Positions 51,336-61,010 of a stretch of DNA of 64,000 nucleotides are shown piece by piece. Position 1 is the first letter of the stretch. The number at the start of each line of letters is the position of its first letter. The notes under the pieces were generated by a model. The model had not been told where the DNA came from. It was given only the letters and a program-made list of their open reading frames with translations, and ran no database searches. This stretch comes from Hoplostethus atlanticus (lineage: Eukaryota; Chordata; Actinopteri; Trachichthyiformes; Trachichthyidae). Both the position numbers and the translations under genes were made by a program. Where the stretch lies: contig JAXDDX010000019.1 of assembly GCA_034670405.1 (NCBI GenBank), positions 3,384,501-3,448,500 on the forward strand, written 5' to 3'.

Positions 51336-52290
51336 GACTTATTTTATGCCCAATAAGTCAAGGGGGTAAAATATGTCTCTTTCAAGGCGGAAAGACAGGC
51401 AGTTTGTCACCGTTCTTACAGGATAAGTACACATAGTGTGAAACCCAAAGTGTGTGTGTGTGTGTGCGTTCTGACCACCCTTCAGACACTTCGGTCCTCT
51501 CTTGTCTCCGTCCAAACTTCTGTGGAAAGAGTTTTGTTTTCAGGACACTTCTGAGGACAGTTGCCGGTTATTGGTCTTGGCCCGATCGCCGAGTCCTTTC
51601 AGCAAACCCAGAACGAGAAGCTGTGAGACAAATGGAAAATAGCACAGTGAGAATTGGGAGTCCTTTTTCCTTCACTGCAAAGGTTGTGCCCCCTTTCTCT
51701 GTTGCTATCCAAAAAAGGGTTTTTTGTTAAAGCCGGTCATTGCACGTTTTGATTCATCACTTCCTGTGGAGAAGTGTCCATACCTGACACCATACTTGGA
51801 TTTGGGAAATGGGCTGCAGTGTCCTGGACTTTTATATGACATTTCTGTCCATTACAGGCTACCATTAGCTGTGCCAGAGACTTACTTGGATGCCAATATG
51901 GGTTGATAACTTTGTTCGTTAACTAATGTTTTGATAGCTTCTGACTGACAGCTGTAAGAGCCAATTAGAGGCCAGATTATGACAATTCCTGTCTGACCCT
52001 GCAGCCCTGAAGGTCCAAAGAGAGAAAGCGTCGCCCTGCACCCTGTAGGTCTGAAAGGCCTCCCCTCCTTTCTCTTTTTTTTTTTTTTGTATCAATTTCT
52101 TTTCCTCCTGGGCTCTGCATACTTTGACCCGTTTTTATTACATCTCCTGGCTCATTTTTCCCAGGCTGACAGTAACAACTCATGAGCGTAACTGAGCCAG
52201 AGAGCTTCAGGAGAATCACTGGCAACCTGTGGAGTCCCATAGCCTGATAACACACATGCTACCAGAAACACCACATAACTGCAAAAACAC
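51333..52290. other. unique sequence, no gene seen
   Basis: Short ORFs under 100 codons only. One poly-T run near 52,077-52,088. Confidence 0.4.
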
Positions 52291-52297
52291 ATGTGTG

Positions 52298-52300
<3 letters not shown>

Positions 52301-52341
<41 letters not shown>
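52301..52341 (+). repeat. (TG)n microsatellite
   Basis: 41 bp of TG. Confidence 0.95.
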
Positions 52342-52345
<4 letters not shown>

Positions 52346-53264
52346 GAAAAACAGACTGATGAGACAGACACATTTATCCCTAAGTCTGCACTATCTACTA
52401 AATGATATTTATTTTGGTCCGTGCACAAGCAGGTAAATATGCCACGTCTAATTTTCGCCACACGCACGTCTCAGCGTATCGACCTCCTCTGCTGGACCGA
52501 CACACGTGCGCTTCAGGGGGGACAAAGAAACGGCAGGAATGCGTTCATGTGCAAACACAACTCAGCTGATGAGAAACACATGGCGGCTATAGCTTAGGAT
52601 GTACGCACACGGCTTGATTCCTCAAAAAAAAAGCTCTTTCCAAGTTCAATGAGTGCGTAGATGTAGTATATAGTATGGATGTTGAGTTTCCCAGTGGGGA
52701 AGAGAGTCAACTGAGTACCACAGGACCCAGACACCAAAGTGATGATGATCACTATACTGGGAGGCTGCAGGTACACTTGTTTTAATGGGACTGTTATGCC
52801 AGGATACATTACGTGACATTAAGTTCAAATCACAGTTTGCTCACATTGCTATCTGATCTTCAAAGCCACATATGGAAGTGGTCGGCCAAATCCGGCGACA
52901 ATAAGCACACAAGCAAGCAATGTAAAGAGAGGGAGAATGGGAAAAGCAACGCAGACATAACAGACAATTTCACCAACAATGTGATCTGATAGAATCTGAT
53001 GTTTGGAGACAGATTTCCCAAAACGTGCAGCCGCAGCAAAACAATAACGTCACCCAGGATTTTTGATCTCGTGCGCTAGCCAAGGTGTGGTGAAACCCGG
53101 TCAGAGTCCTTCCAGTTTGTGCGTCTGGCCTCTGTCTTTCACTGTGGCCTTGCAGCTCGGGGCCCGGTCTGCTGTGAGGACTGGCGGCTCGGATCTGCTG
53201 TGCAGTCACATTCCCCAAACTGCAGACAGACGGAGGCTACAGAGTAGGTCAGTAGGACAACAGT

Positions 53265-53272
53265 CTGTGTGC

Positions 53273-53304
<32 letters not shown>

Positions 53305-53306
53305 GT
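53265..53306 (+). repeat. (GT)n microsatellite
   Basis: About 42 bp with CG and TATA interruptions. Confidence 0.85.
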
Positions 53307-53982
53307 CCAAGCCTTTTTTTAAATTTGATCTATATCCCTAGTGGGGATCCGATATCCAGCAGGATATGGGGAACGGATGATTGTGGGGTTGGCAATGTTT
53401 TTAACAGGCCTTTTTCACTGTGCTGCATGCTGGGGTGTGTGCGTGTGTGTGTGTGCGTGCAGGCACACACTGAAGTCATCCATGTACACACACACACACT
53501 CCAAATCATCAACTACACTTACTGAAAACAATATATATCATATCCCATTGCTTCAATGTGCATTTAATGGTATTGACCACTGTTGTCCAAAGCAGTTCCC
53601 AGTTACATCTCCACATAGACTGACGCTCCCTGTGTGCAGCCATGAGACATTTGAGGCTCCGGCAGAGAATCGGACACCAGCGTCAGCCAATCACGTGCGC
53701 CTCATTGGCATCCATTCAGTATATTAATTTCCAATGAAACTTTCCGTGCGGCGCGATCAACAGGCTGCCAATTCAGAAGGGCCGACGCCGCCAGAGCACC
53801 GGGGCCAACCAAACAATCCATCCATCACTGTCGCTGGGTGTTTCAACACAGATGCTGATGCAGTAAAGAAACCCTTGAACAAAAGAATTAGTGTTACCTG
53901 ACAAAAGAAATGTTACACTTTCAATGACAATAGATACTGTTACTGATAATACATAGTAAAAAAAAAAAGCCAATTCGCCAAT

Positions 53983-54501
53983 TTATGTTCTTTGTGGTGC
54001 CGAAATGTCATTGCTTTGTCGAGAGGGGATGGCAGCATTTGAAACAGGCCCCATATCACACCATGTTACCCTGGTCCCCTGTACTTTGTGTTCATTGCCT
54101 GCAGGTCCGTATTGTGCACTGTGGGTTCCACGGTATTGTCTTGAGGTCGGTGAGTAAGTGCCACATGCTGTCTGCGAGGAACATGTGTGGGAATGAATCT
54201 CTTGGAAATATCTGTGGAAATAACCTTCATGTAGCTTCCTCTTTTGGGAAAAATCATGTCTTCGTCTAGGAATATAACGTCCTCTTTTAGGAGTACGGCG
54301 TCCTCCACATTGTAGCTCATGTCTTTGTTTGCCTGTCCATGAGATGAGGTATTTGAAATGCTTGTATTGCCATTCATTGTTTTTGTTCGACTCTGGTTGT
54401 AGACTGTGTGTCTGTGCCTTAAGGTCATGAAACAGCACTGGATGAACTCCCACACACTGTTTGCATGGTTTTTTTATGTGTATGTGTACATGTATTGGCA
54501 A
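53983..54501 (-). other. overlapping minus-strand ORFs with 21-bp internal repeats, unrecognised
   Basis: One frame is open for about 172 codons (stop near 53,983) and a second frame on the same strand for about 130 codons (54,455-54,066). The sequence contains no dinucleotide arrays. At 54,242-54,304 three 21-bp units run in tandem. In one frame they read EDAVLLK, EDVIFLD, EDMIFPK; in the other they read as basic heptads (RTPKRGR, YIPRRRH, DFSQKRK). The longer frame has no ATG at its limit (it opens at TTG). No family is recognised and no clear splice sites or poly(A) signal were found. It may be a chance ORF around a minisatellite or part of an unknown gene. Confidence 0.2.
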
Positions 54502-55055
54502 TTCACCAGTCTTCCATATACAGTTTAGCCGTCAAACTTTACTGTGTATGACATGATCCATGAAGCCATAGGACCAACTCCAGACTGAACCGTAAAGAAT
54601 CGGTTATGCTGAGTCAGCACAGGAAATAAGCAAAGTGTGAGAAACAGAAAACCGCAAAATCCTAAACCTGATTCACCTTGATGGCGAAGGTAAAATTGAG
54701 GTCAAACACCAAAAAAAGCTGTTTTGTTCAAGCTCACTCTTTTGGATTTGTCCCGAGAAAAGAACATTTGAACATTTTTCTTTTCATATAATTTGTTTAT
54801 TTGGTTTCAGTAATGCATGTCTGGAAGCCTTGAAGACAGAGGCTGCCCACCAGTTGGTTGGCAGTAAAAAAAAAACCTTCAGTCTGTCAGACTCGTAGGA
54901 GCCAGTTCACATACTGGTTCACTGCTGTGTGCACGTTTTGGGAGAGGACGAGAACAACACCGCCACAGAGAACACACATTCAGATTTCTGATAGCGCAAA
55001 TTGTTTTCAGGCTACTGTGAAATCATGATGGGACCAGATACGTAGCGGCCATGAT

Positions 55056-55109
55056 GTATCCATAGTAACCAAGATGTATCCATAGCAGCCAGGATGTATC
55101 CATAGTAAC
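55056..55109 (+). promoter_or_regulatory. three RFX X-box motifs in a 20-bp tandem array
   Basis: GTATCCATAGTAAC occurs at 55,056-55,069 and 55,096-55,109, with GTATCCATAGCAGC between them at 55,076-55,089. Spacing is exactly 20 bp. The outer two match the X-box consensus GTHNCCATRGYRAC perfectly; the middle one departs at one base of the right half. X-boxes bind RFX-family factors and control many ciliary genes. Whether this is a functional enhancer or only a small minisatellite is unknown. Confidence 0.45.
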
Positions 55110-56045
55110 CATAGATGATTTACTCATGTTGAATGTTTGTTTTTTGTGGTAGTGTTGTGTTGCACACAGCAGTGAACCCGGATGTGAACCGGCTCCTGTG
55201 AGTCTACAGATGCATTATGGAACGGGATACATGCTCAACCAAACATGCAAATACACCCAAGCAGATTTGCACACATGCACACGCACGTGCGCACACACAC
55301 ACAGACTTTGGATGTAGAAGTCAGTTTGCTAGCATATGTCAGTGTGTGTTTATCCTGCAGTTAGTGGGCTGTGAAACCTGAATGAAACTTCCCGCTGTGT
55401 GAAACAAGAACAATGCCTTTTCCAGACTATGAAAGTCTGAAACGGAAAGCCAAAGACACACAATTATAATCCACACCAACCTGTTTAAGCCCCGGTGGAG
55501 TACATTTCCGATATTTGTTTGTTAAAAGCACATAGTTTGAGTTCGGAGACCGAGAGGGATTTTACTGTCTGCATGCCAGAACAGTATTCTCCAGCGCCTC
55601 TCTCAGAGTTGTGTATCAGGAAACTGCATTTGAGGAGGCTCCGGAGGGGAGACATTTTGGATATTGGCCAGATGATTTCTCCCTGAGGGAAAGGTTGGCC
55701 AGGCCACGGCGAAGAGAACAGCAGGGGATGGAGGAGAAGCAGAGATGGGGTTACGACGAAGAGGAGGACATTTAGTTTAGTCTTCCTAATGTAGTGATTT
55801 GAATTGTAGTTGGGCTAGTATAATCACCACACCGACAGGTAAGTGTCTAGAATAACCAGGACAGGAGGTCAATGGCTCAAGCTTAAAGCTTGTAGCATAG
55901 GCTCCTGAGACCTGGCAGAAAAAAAGTCTCTTGGATGGAAACATGTTGCAGTGATTTTTTTTTTTCTTCAAAAAATCTATGTATTCATATTTGATCAAAT
56001 ATCCCCTGTATTGGACATCAGTTCATGTGAAATGCTTCTGGCCCA

Positions 56046-56269
56046 AAGTGGTTCACGTTTGGGGTCATCATTTGTGATGGTTTTCCTCTTGCTCATCCTC
56101 AGCTGATGCCCCCTCCTCTGAGCTCTAGCTCCAGCTCTACTCAGGCACACCTGAACCAATTAGAGGCTTCACGTTTTCATACCTTCATTGGTTCAGGTGT
56201 GCCTCAGTAGAGCTGGAGCTAAAACCTGCAGGACAAGGGGGTGCTTGAGGATTGGATTGGGAACCACTG
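56046..56269. mobile_element. hAT-like MITE containing a 35-bp palindrome
   Basis: Left end AAGTGGTTCACGTTTGGGGTC and right end GGATTGGGAACCACTG are imperfect inverted repeats (consensus CAGTGGTTCCCAA). Inside, 56,126-56,160 and 56,187-56,221 are inverted copies differing at only one of 35 positions, around a 26-nt loop. The right part (CTGCAGGACAAGGGGGTGCTTGAGGATTGG split over 56,226-56,255) is typical of short hAT-like repeats in fish. No clear 8-bp target duplication. Confidence 0.6.
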
Positions 56270-56489
56270 CAACCTGTCCCGCTTCATCCTCATCATCTGA
56301 CAACTATTTGTCTGAGCCTATCTCAACATTTGTTAACACATTTCTCTCTGCTTTAGTCAGTTCTGTCTCCTACATATTATACAAATATAAATATGGTACT
56401 TGAAATTAACCGGAGACTTGCTGGGTCTCAGGAGGATAATGTGGCATTGTGCAGTACTGTTTGGTATTGTGTAGTATAGTGTGGAACTG

Positions 56490-57480
56490 CCATTCATACC
56501 CCCTCCACACACACACACATGCACTCACTTACATTGTCTAGTTGTGTTGTTGTATCAGATAGATTGGTTGTATTATTATACTGATGTTGAGTCAAGGCTA
56601 GATTAATGCTAGGTTCATGGCAGGCAGTAGATGGCAGGGTAAAGTGGAGATGAGAGGTGGTGGCATTGAGGGGGGTGGTTCCAATACACTGTTGATGTCC
56701 CTTCTTGAGGTGTCGTGGGCCCAACTCAACGAAACATCAGTGAAGGAAGGTTCACTTGATAACCCCAATGACATGCCGCATACCGCTGTTGGCCAGGGTA
56801 GGTAACTGGAGAATGGTGCCATCTGAGGAATGACTCTGCAGATTTATGACTGTGTGGCCTGATGTTTGGTATGGTGTTCATTTGATGGTGGTTGTATCAC
56901 TCGTATTTTTTATCTGAATTGGGCTTCTACAAATGTTTACCTTGGATTATGGCACAAGGGCTAGTAACATCTTGTCCTGCATTCTGCATTCTGCTGTGGC
57001 ACTGGTCATCCTTGGGAGTGGGGAAAAGGGGAGTCTCTTCATGTTGTGCTCAGGTTACTCCTAGGCCGGGCATAACATGTATTAATGAATGCTAAAGCTA
57101 ACCCAGGCTAGTGACTGTTGTGAATAGTGCAGCTGACAACTAGGGAAAGACCTAGTGGCAGCATGGAAAGACAGCTGACAGGAGGAAATAGACCCCAACC
57201 GGGCTGCAATGGGCTAGCAACTCATTGCTGCAGACAGTAGCCAAGGCTAGATAGACCATTTGGTTACACCCTCAGTAGCTACAGACACAAATATAGGTAA
57301 GAGTCTGCGAGAGTGGAGGTGGAAGATGACTCACTGATGGTTGACACAGCTATTGAATCTGGAACGGATGAGACTCTGAGTAGGGAAAACATGTCAGTGG
57401 AAGCCACTAGTTCAATCACCCTCACTCACATGTGCATACAAGTGCCACTACAGAGGCAAATTGATAAAATGTTTTAAAAA
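56490..57480. other. repeat-poor sequence with a possible short plus-strand exon
   Basis: The plus-strand frame at 56,617-56,805 reads SNTLLMSLLEVSWAQLNETS and on to MPHTAVGQGR, with a donor-like CAGG/GTAGGT at its end (56,797). No start context, acceptor or domain supports it. The rest of the interval shows nothing recognisable. Confidence 0.2.
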
Positions 57481-57506
57481 GGAAAACAATGAAGTTCATT
57501 TTATAA

Positions 57507-57518
57507 TTTATTTTTATT
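57507..57518 (-). terminator. two poly(A) signals of the 57.5-58.9 kb gene
   Basis: On the minus strand AATAAA occurs at 57,518-57,513 and again at 57,512-57,507. These lie 29 and 35 bp after the candidate stop codon, the expected place for a short 3' UTR. This is independent support that the minus-strand exons belong to a transcribed gene. Confidence 0.5.
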
Positions 57519-57546
57519 GAACAGACAAAACAACAATACAAAACGA

Positions 57547-57710
57547 CTACACTAGTCGTTTCTGTTGCTGTTGCTGTCGCCGGCGCCGGTGCCGGCGTCC
57601 TCGTCTCCTCGTCGTCCTGATTGACTTCAGGCGCTTTGCCCTGGTGGAGCCGTGGCTGTTTTCAGGTGGAGGAGGAGCTCCTTTCAAGGGCTGAGTTGTT
57701 TGTCTTTTAA
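57547..57710 (-). CDS. candidate terminal exon with Arg-rich, Gln-tract C-terminus
   Basis: Acceptor CCTTTCTTAG at 57,711. Entered in phase 1 from exon 4 it reads KRQTTQPLKGAPPPPENSHG, then STRAKRLKSIRTT, then RRRGRRHRRRRQQQQQKRLV and stop TAG (57,549-57,547). The last 30 residues are extremely basic, followed by five glutamines. This resembles a nuclear-localisation or nucleic-acid-binding tail; function is inference only. The first half of the exon is duplicated at 58,696-58,640. Confidence 0.5.
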
Positions 57711-58933
57711 CTAAGAAAGGTGACATTTTTTCAACAATAGTTTCTACATTTAAAATTGTATGAAATAGATGATTTCTGATTCACGGTAAACTACTTGTTG
57801 GCCTCTTTAAGTCCATAGCTTCCCCAAAGAGCAAATGCTCTGTTGAAGAACTTCACTTTTCTTTTCTGAGCAAACTAAACTAACAGAGGATTAAAGGTTT
57901 GTCAGATACCTACCTTTTGCTTTAATGGAACGTTTGATGGAAGGCTCCATCGTGTCGACAGTCTGTGGAAAAGTACAGGAACTATTGTCAGACAAGCAAC
58001 ACAATTTTCAGCCTAATTTACCCAGAAAGCATCAGTCCAGATAATATATTGAGATCTTTACATATCATGTACAAGAGTTATTACTTCTCTGTGTTTTTGC
58101 CATCATCATGTGTTAAATAAAGAGTACAATAAAGAGTACATTGCTCTGGCAGCATCCTCAGCATGTCCCCCACATTACCTGTGAACTCGGCAGGCAGGCG
58201 TCTTGTAGGCCGAGGGATCTCCTGTGGCACAGCGATGAGAGGCTGGGAAACCACACCGGGCCTCTGATCATCCAGAGAAGGAAACCCAATACCTTCCAGA
58301 TTTGGGTACTTCTTCTCCGATGTCTCGTTCACTGTGACTGCAGACAGAAAATCAAATGTAAAGATGAGTTAAAACTAGAAATGCATTTCCTGGAGAAAAT
58401 GTGTGAGATTGGTGTTTGTGCAAAAGCTGCAAAGTATCAAGGTTTTAAAGGTATGCTAGGTTGTGGCTGGAAGGTGGTCAAACTCGGTGTACCACGGAGC
58501 TCCGTCGGATGTCCTTCTTGGCCGCCGACATCAGGCTGGGTTACTTACCTGGTTTGCTGATACCTGGACAACCTGTGTCACCACAATACAAACTGCACTG
58601 TCGCTGAAACAGCTCTGGCAGCATCCTCAGTGTCTCGTCTGTATTGTGTGTTTTCAGGTGGAGCTCCTTCCCAGGGATGAGTTGTTTGTCTTGTACCTAA
58701 GAAAGGTGACTTCACTTTTTGACAACACAATTTTCAGCCTAATTTACCCAGCAAACATCAGTTCAGATAAACTTACCTGGTTTGCTGATCACTGGTTTGC
58801 TCAGCGGTCTTGGAGGTCGTGTGTCTCCACAATAGAGACTGCACTGGCGTTGAAAAAGCTCTGGCAGCATCCTCAGTAGATCGTCTATGTTGACCTTGAC
58901 AGGCGGTGGGCCTGGAGGTGCTTCCATGATGTA
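57547..58933 (-). CDS. candidate multi-exon gene of unknown function (LRMLPELF-repeat, Arg-rich C-terminus)
   Basis: Minus-strand locus. I do not recognise the protein. Five putative exons carry consensus-like splice sites: 58,933-58,777 (start ATG at 58,927), 58,696-58,549, 58,337-58,179, 57,962-57,914 and 57,710-57,547 (stop TAG). Donors are mostly GTAAGT or GTAGGT and acceptors have pyrimidine tracts. Joins whose phase agrees with open frames are exon 1 to 3, exon 2 to 3 and exon 4 to 5. Exon 1 to 2 and exon 3 to 4 disagree in phase, so the transcript structure is unresolved. Exons 1 and 2 share LRMLPELFQRQCSLYCGDT. The C-terminus is RRRGRRHRRRRQQQQQKRLV, which could be a nuclear/nucleic-acid-binding tail (inference). 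AATAAA lies 29-35 bp past the stop. No signal peptide or membrane segment is evident. Tandem exon duplication has clearly occurred. It could instead be a partly decayed gene. Confidence 0.5.
57655..58050. repeat. tandem duplication block A within the candidate gene
   Basis: TTTTCAGGTGGAGGAGGAGC, GAGTTGTTTGTCTTTTAACTAAGAAAGGTGAC split at 57,693-57,724, and CACAATTTTCAGCCTAATTTACCCAG split near 58,000 recur in block B (58,640-58,790). Block A contains about 240 bp more, including the 49-bp exon. Confidence 0.7.
57914..57962 (-). CDS. candidate exon 4 (TVDTMEPSIKRSIKAK)
   Basis: 49-bp exon. Acceptor TTTTCCACAG at 57,963 and donor AAAAG/GTAGGT at 57,914/57,913. It reads TVDTMEPSIKRSIKAK and ends in phase 1, which joins perfectly to the last exon (G + TT gives Val). 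It contains an ATG that could be an alternative start. A phase-1 join from exon 3 would hit a stop, so exon 4 either starts its own transcript or uses another upstream donor. Confidence 0.45.
58179..58337 (-). CDS. candidate exon 3 (TVNETSEKKYPNLEG...)
   Basis: Acceptor TTTTCTGTCTGCAG at 58,338 is strong. The frame set by a phase-1 upstream exon gives VTVNETSEKKYPNLEGIG, then FPSLDDQRPGVVSQPLIAV, then PQEIPRPTRRLPAEFTG: acidic then proline-rich, with no known domain. The donor GTTCACAG/GTAATG at 58,179/58,178 is weaker. If not spliced, the frame reads on as NVGDMLRMLPEQCTLYCTLYL and stops at 58,081. That read-through contains a third, shortened copy of the LRMLPE..C.LYC module, so an alternative terminal exon is possible. 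Confidence 0.45.
58549..58696 (-). CDS. candidate exon 2, a fusion of duplicated last-exon and LRMLPELF pieces
   Basis: Acceptor CCTTTCTTAG at 58,697 and donor CCAG/GTAAGT at 58,549/58,548. The exon is 148 bp. Read from phase 0 it is fully open: VQDKQLIPGKELHLKTHNTDE, then ETLRMLPELFQRQCSLYC, then GDTGCPGISKP. Its first half matches the last exon (57,710-57,655) at the DNA level, but in the frame giving RQTT..GAPPEN. Its second half matches exon 1. The two ancestral frames differ, so joining exon 1 directly to it gives a short different tail (TRQTTHPWEGAPPENTQ...) ending inside the exon. It may be an alternative exon or a decaying duplicate. Confidence 0.4.
58640..58790. repeat. tandem duplication block B within the candidate gene
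   Basis: Matches the two ends of block A (57,655-58,050) with the interior deleted. It supplies the acceptor and first half of candidate exon 2. The adjoining 58,545-58,640 matches 58,772-58,880, a second overlapping duplication. Confidence 0.7.
58777..58933 (-). CDS. candidate exon 1 (start exon, MEAPPGPPPVKV...)
   Basis: ATG at 58,927-58,925 in an acceptable context (ATGG). The exon encodes 50 residues plus one base (phase 1 out), beginning MEAPPGPPPVKVNIDDLLRM and ending PLSKPVISKP. The donor CCAG/GTAAGT at 58,777/58,776 is strong. Upstream sequence TTTTACACAAAG/TAC resembles an acceptor, so the exon may have a 5' partner. Its upstream flank and start resemble those of the 57,962-57,914 exon (shared GTACTTTT.CACA and ATGGA), so both probably derive from one duplicated ancestor. 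Two cysteines lie in CSLYCGD. Confidence 0.5.
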
Positions 58934-58959
58934 CTTTGTGTAAAAGTACAGAAAATATT

Positions 58960-59110
58960 CTCCTAGAGTACTAGTTGTCCGTGTGTCTTCGATCGCTGTT
59001 CCTTCTCAACAAAGACTGGAGTGTCTGTGACAAACTTCTTCACCATCCTCAGCATTCTAGAAGAGAACGATGTCACAGTGGAGACAATGGAGGCAGAATC
59101 CATAGCAACT
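58960..59110 (-). other. upstream relative of the LRMLPE module, possible extra exon
   Basis: Minus-strand open segment MDSASIVSTVTSFSSRMLRM continuing VKKFVTDTPVFVEKEQRSKT to a stop just past 58,965. TCGTTCTCTTCTAG before AATGCTGAGG is a good acceptor. MLRM aligns with LLRMLPEL of the downstream exons at the DNA level (CTGAGGATG), but the rest has diverged. No clear donor is seen. It may be a decayed exon copy or an alternative first exon. Confidence 0.25.
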
Positions 59111-59229
59111 GGATTGTTACCAGTAAAGGAGGACATGTAGTTGTGATATCTAAAGTGATAGAGATTTACAATATGCTGTATTGCTAACGTAATATATCCT
59201 GTTTGATCACAGGGCTGCAGTGTCACCTT

Positions 59230-60700
59230 ATGCGTTGCTCTGGATGAGCCTCACCATGCCAAAATAAACCCTCATGCAAACGTTTACTTCATTTTAAAGA
59301 AAAGTATAGTCTGTATCCACATAAGTAGTAAAGTCAAGTGTGTGTATTTGAAGGCAACAACTTACAGAAGTGTTCTCACAGAAGTATTTTGGTTGTTAAT
59401 AACAACTTCATTTATCTTACCACTTGATAGTGAATTCAACACAGTATTCTGATCAAATAACCACCTTTGATCTTAGTTAATACTCACTAAAAGTACACAG
59501 ACAAGTAAAATAGTGTGAATACAAGTGAAGAAAATAATCAAAGATGCAAGTGATGGTTCAAAAATCAATCCTCAAGACGTTATTGCGTAACATTTGAAAT
59601 TCAACTTTTATTCCAACAATAAAAATGTCACAAAATGTCCAGACCGTGCCCCTGCCTAGAACCGGGCCCCGCTCATTTCCCTTTGTCATCTCTTTTCTAT
59701 CTGCCTCTCTTTCCATGCTCTTCCCATGTATGTCTGTTTGTTTCCACCCTTTCTCTGTCTGTCTGTCTGCTGTTCTCTCTCTTTCTCTCGGGCCAAAACC
59801 ACAAACAAAAAGGCGCAGGCAGCCGATCCTGTAAGTAGCTCCATCAACACACCCTGACCTATTTGGACAAATCACGCCATTCCTTTGAGCATGACAGATT
59901 TTGATTTTTTCATGCTGTCAGTGGATATTAGGTTAATATAAACTTGTCAAGGTTCTTCTGGGGGTCCAAATTTTTCCTTGGACGTGTCTTTTATTATTAG
60001 CCACGTTTATTTACGTGCAGTGTTCCGGATGCTGGCTCAGATCCCGGTACAGGGCTTATTTGGAATAAGCATATGCATCTTTAATAACCGGCTCTTGAAT
60101 ATCATATCCCTGTATCCATGCACCCGCAAATAAATTCCTGCTTGTATGTGTTCTCCCGCCAATGTTTCAGCTATTGAAGTAAGTGAGTTAAAAACCACAC
60201 TGAGCTTGCACAGACTGAAACGGAACAACACGTTCACATGCATCCGAAACCTGCAGCTTAGTTCACTATAGACATAAGTGGTCTATGGGTACATAGGTAC
60301 AGGGATATTCTACAGCAGGTTACTAAACTATCCTGAATAAGACATAATGGGGATATGAGCCTGTGTGTATGTAAACATGCTCATCGAGAGTTTGGATTCT
60401 CCGTGGACTGTATTTCTTGGCCCGGGAATCAAGGATAAACGATGAAAATGTGTTGCAATTTGTCAAAACAAAAGTGCATGGGCGTCAATGGGAAGATCAG
60501 ATGATGATAATAGGACGACTTCTTAGAACGCCATATGGAAACTGTCTTTTTGCTCGCTGCTTTCCAGAAGGAGGTCAGAGGTCAGGGTCAGCAGGGCAGA
60601 TGCTTGCCAACATGACTCGCCAGCGCCTTGAACCTGGGGCCTCTGGTTGAATGACGGTCTCCCTGCTCACACCACCCTGCGTTTTTTTTTTTTTTGTAGG
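59230..60700. other. intergenic, 5' side of the candidate minus-strand gene
   Basis: Contains the 74-bp dispersed repeat (59,571-59,645) and a pyrimidine-rich stretch (59,690-59,790). No clear TATA box or CpG island was found upstream of the candidate gene. Confidence 0.35.
59571..59645 (+). repeat. 74-bp near-identical dispersed repeat, copy B
   Basis: 75 bp, same outer blocks as 23,334-23,407, in the same orientation. It lies about 640 bp upstream of the candidate minus-strand start codon at 58,927. GTTATTGCGTAAC is almost palindromic and resembles C/EBP- or PAR-bZIP-type sites. Confidence 0.75.
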
Positions 60701-61010
60701 ACACTTGGCAGAATCTCCCGCACACCCACCCACCCCACATTCATTTCCTCCCCAGCTGAGCCCCACCCAGGCAGGGTAAACATGGGGCCAGGCCTCCCTG
60801 GAGCTCCTCACCACCAGGCCTGGTCACCAGCAGGTCAACCACACCACCAGACCCAGGTGAAGGGCTCTAATGGGTCCGTCCAGGCCTGGAACAGCAGTCC
60901 GAGGGCTGGAGAGAAAGCCTGGGAATCTGGGTTATACCTGCAGAGACAGAGAGAAGCTGAGGGAAAGAAAGGGAAGACAAAAAGAGGAAGACAGAAAAGA
61001 GGAAGAGAGA

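Noticed and set aside
59625-59838. Plus-strand ORFs in pyrimidine-rich DNA
   Set aside because: Low-complexity CT-rich translation with no domain; overlaps a dispersed repeat.
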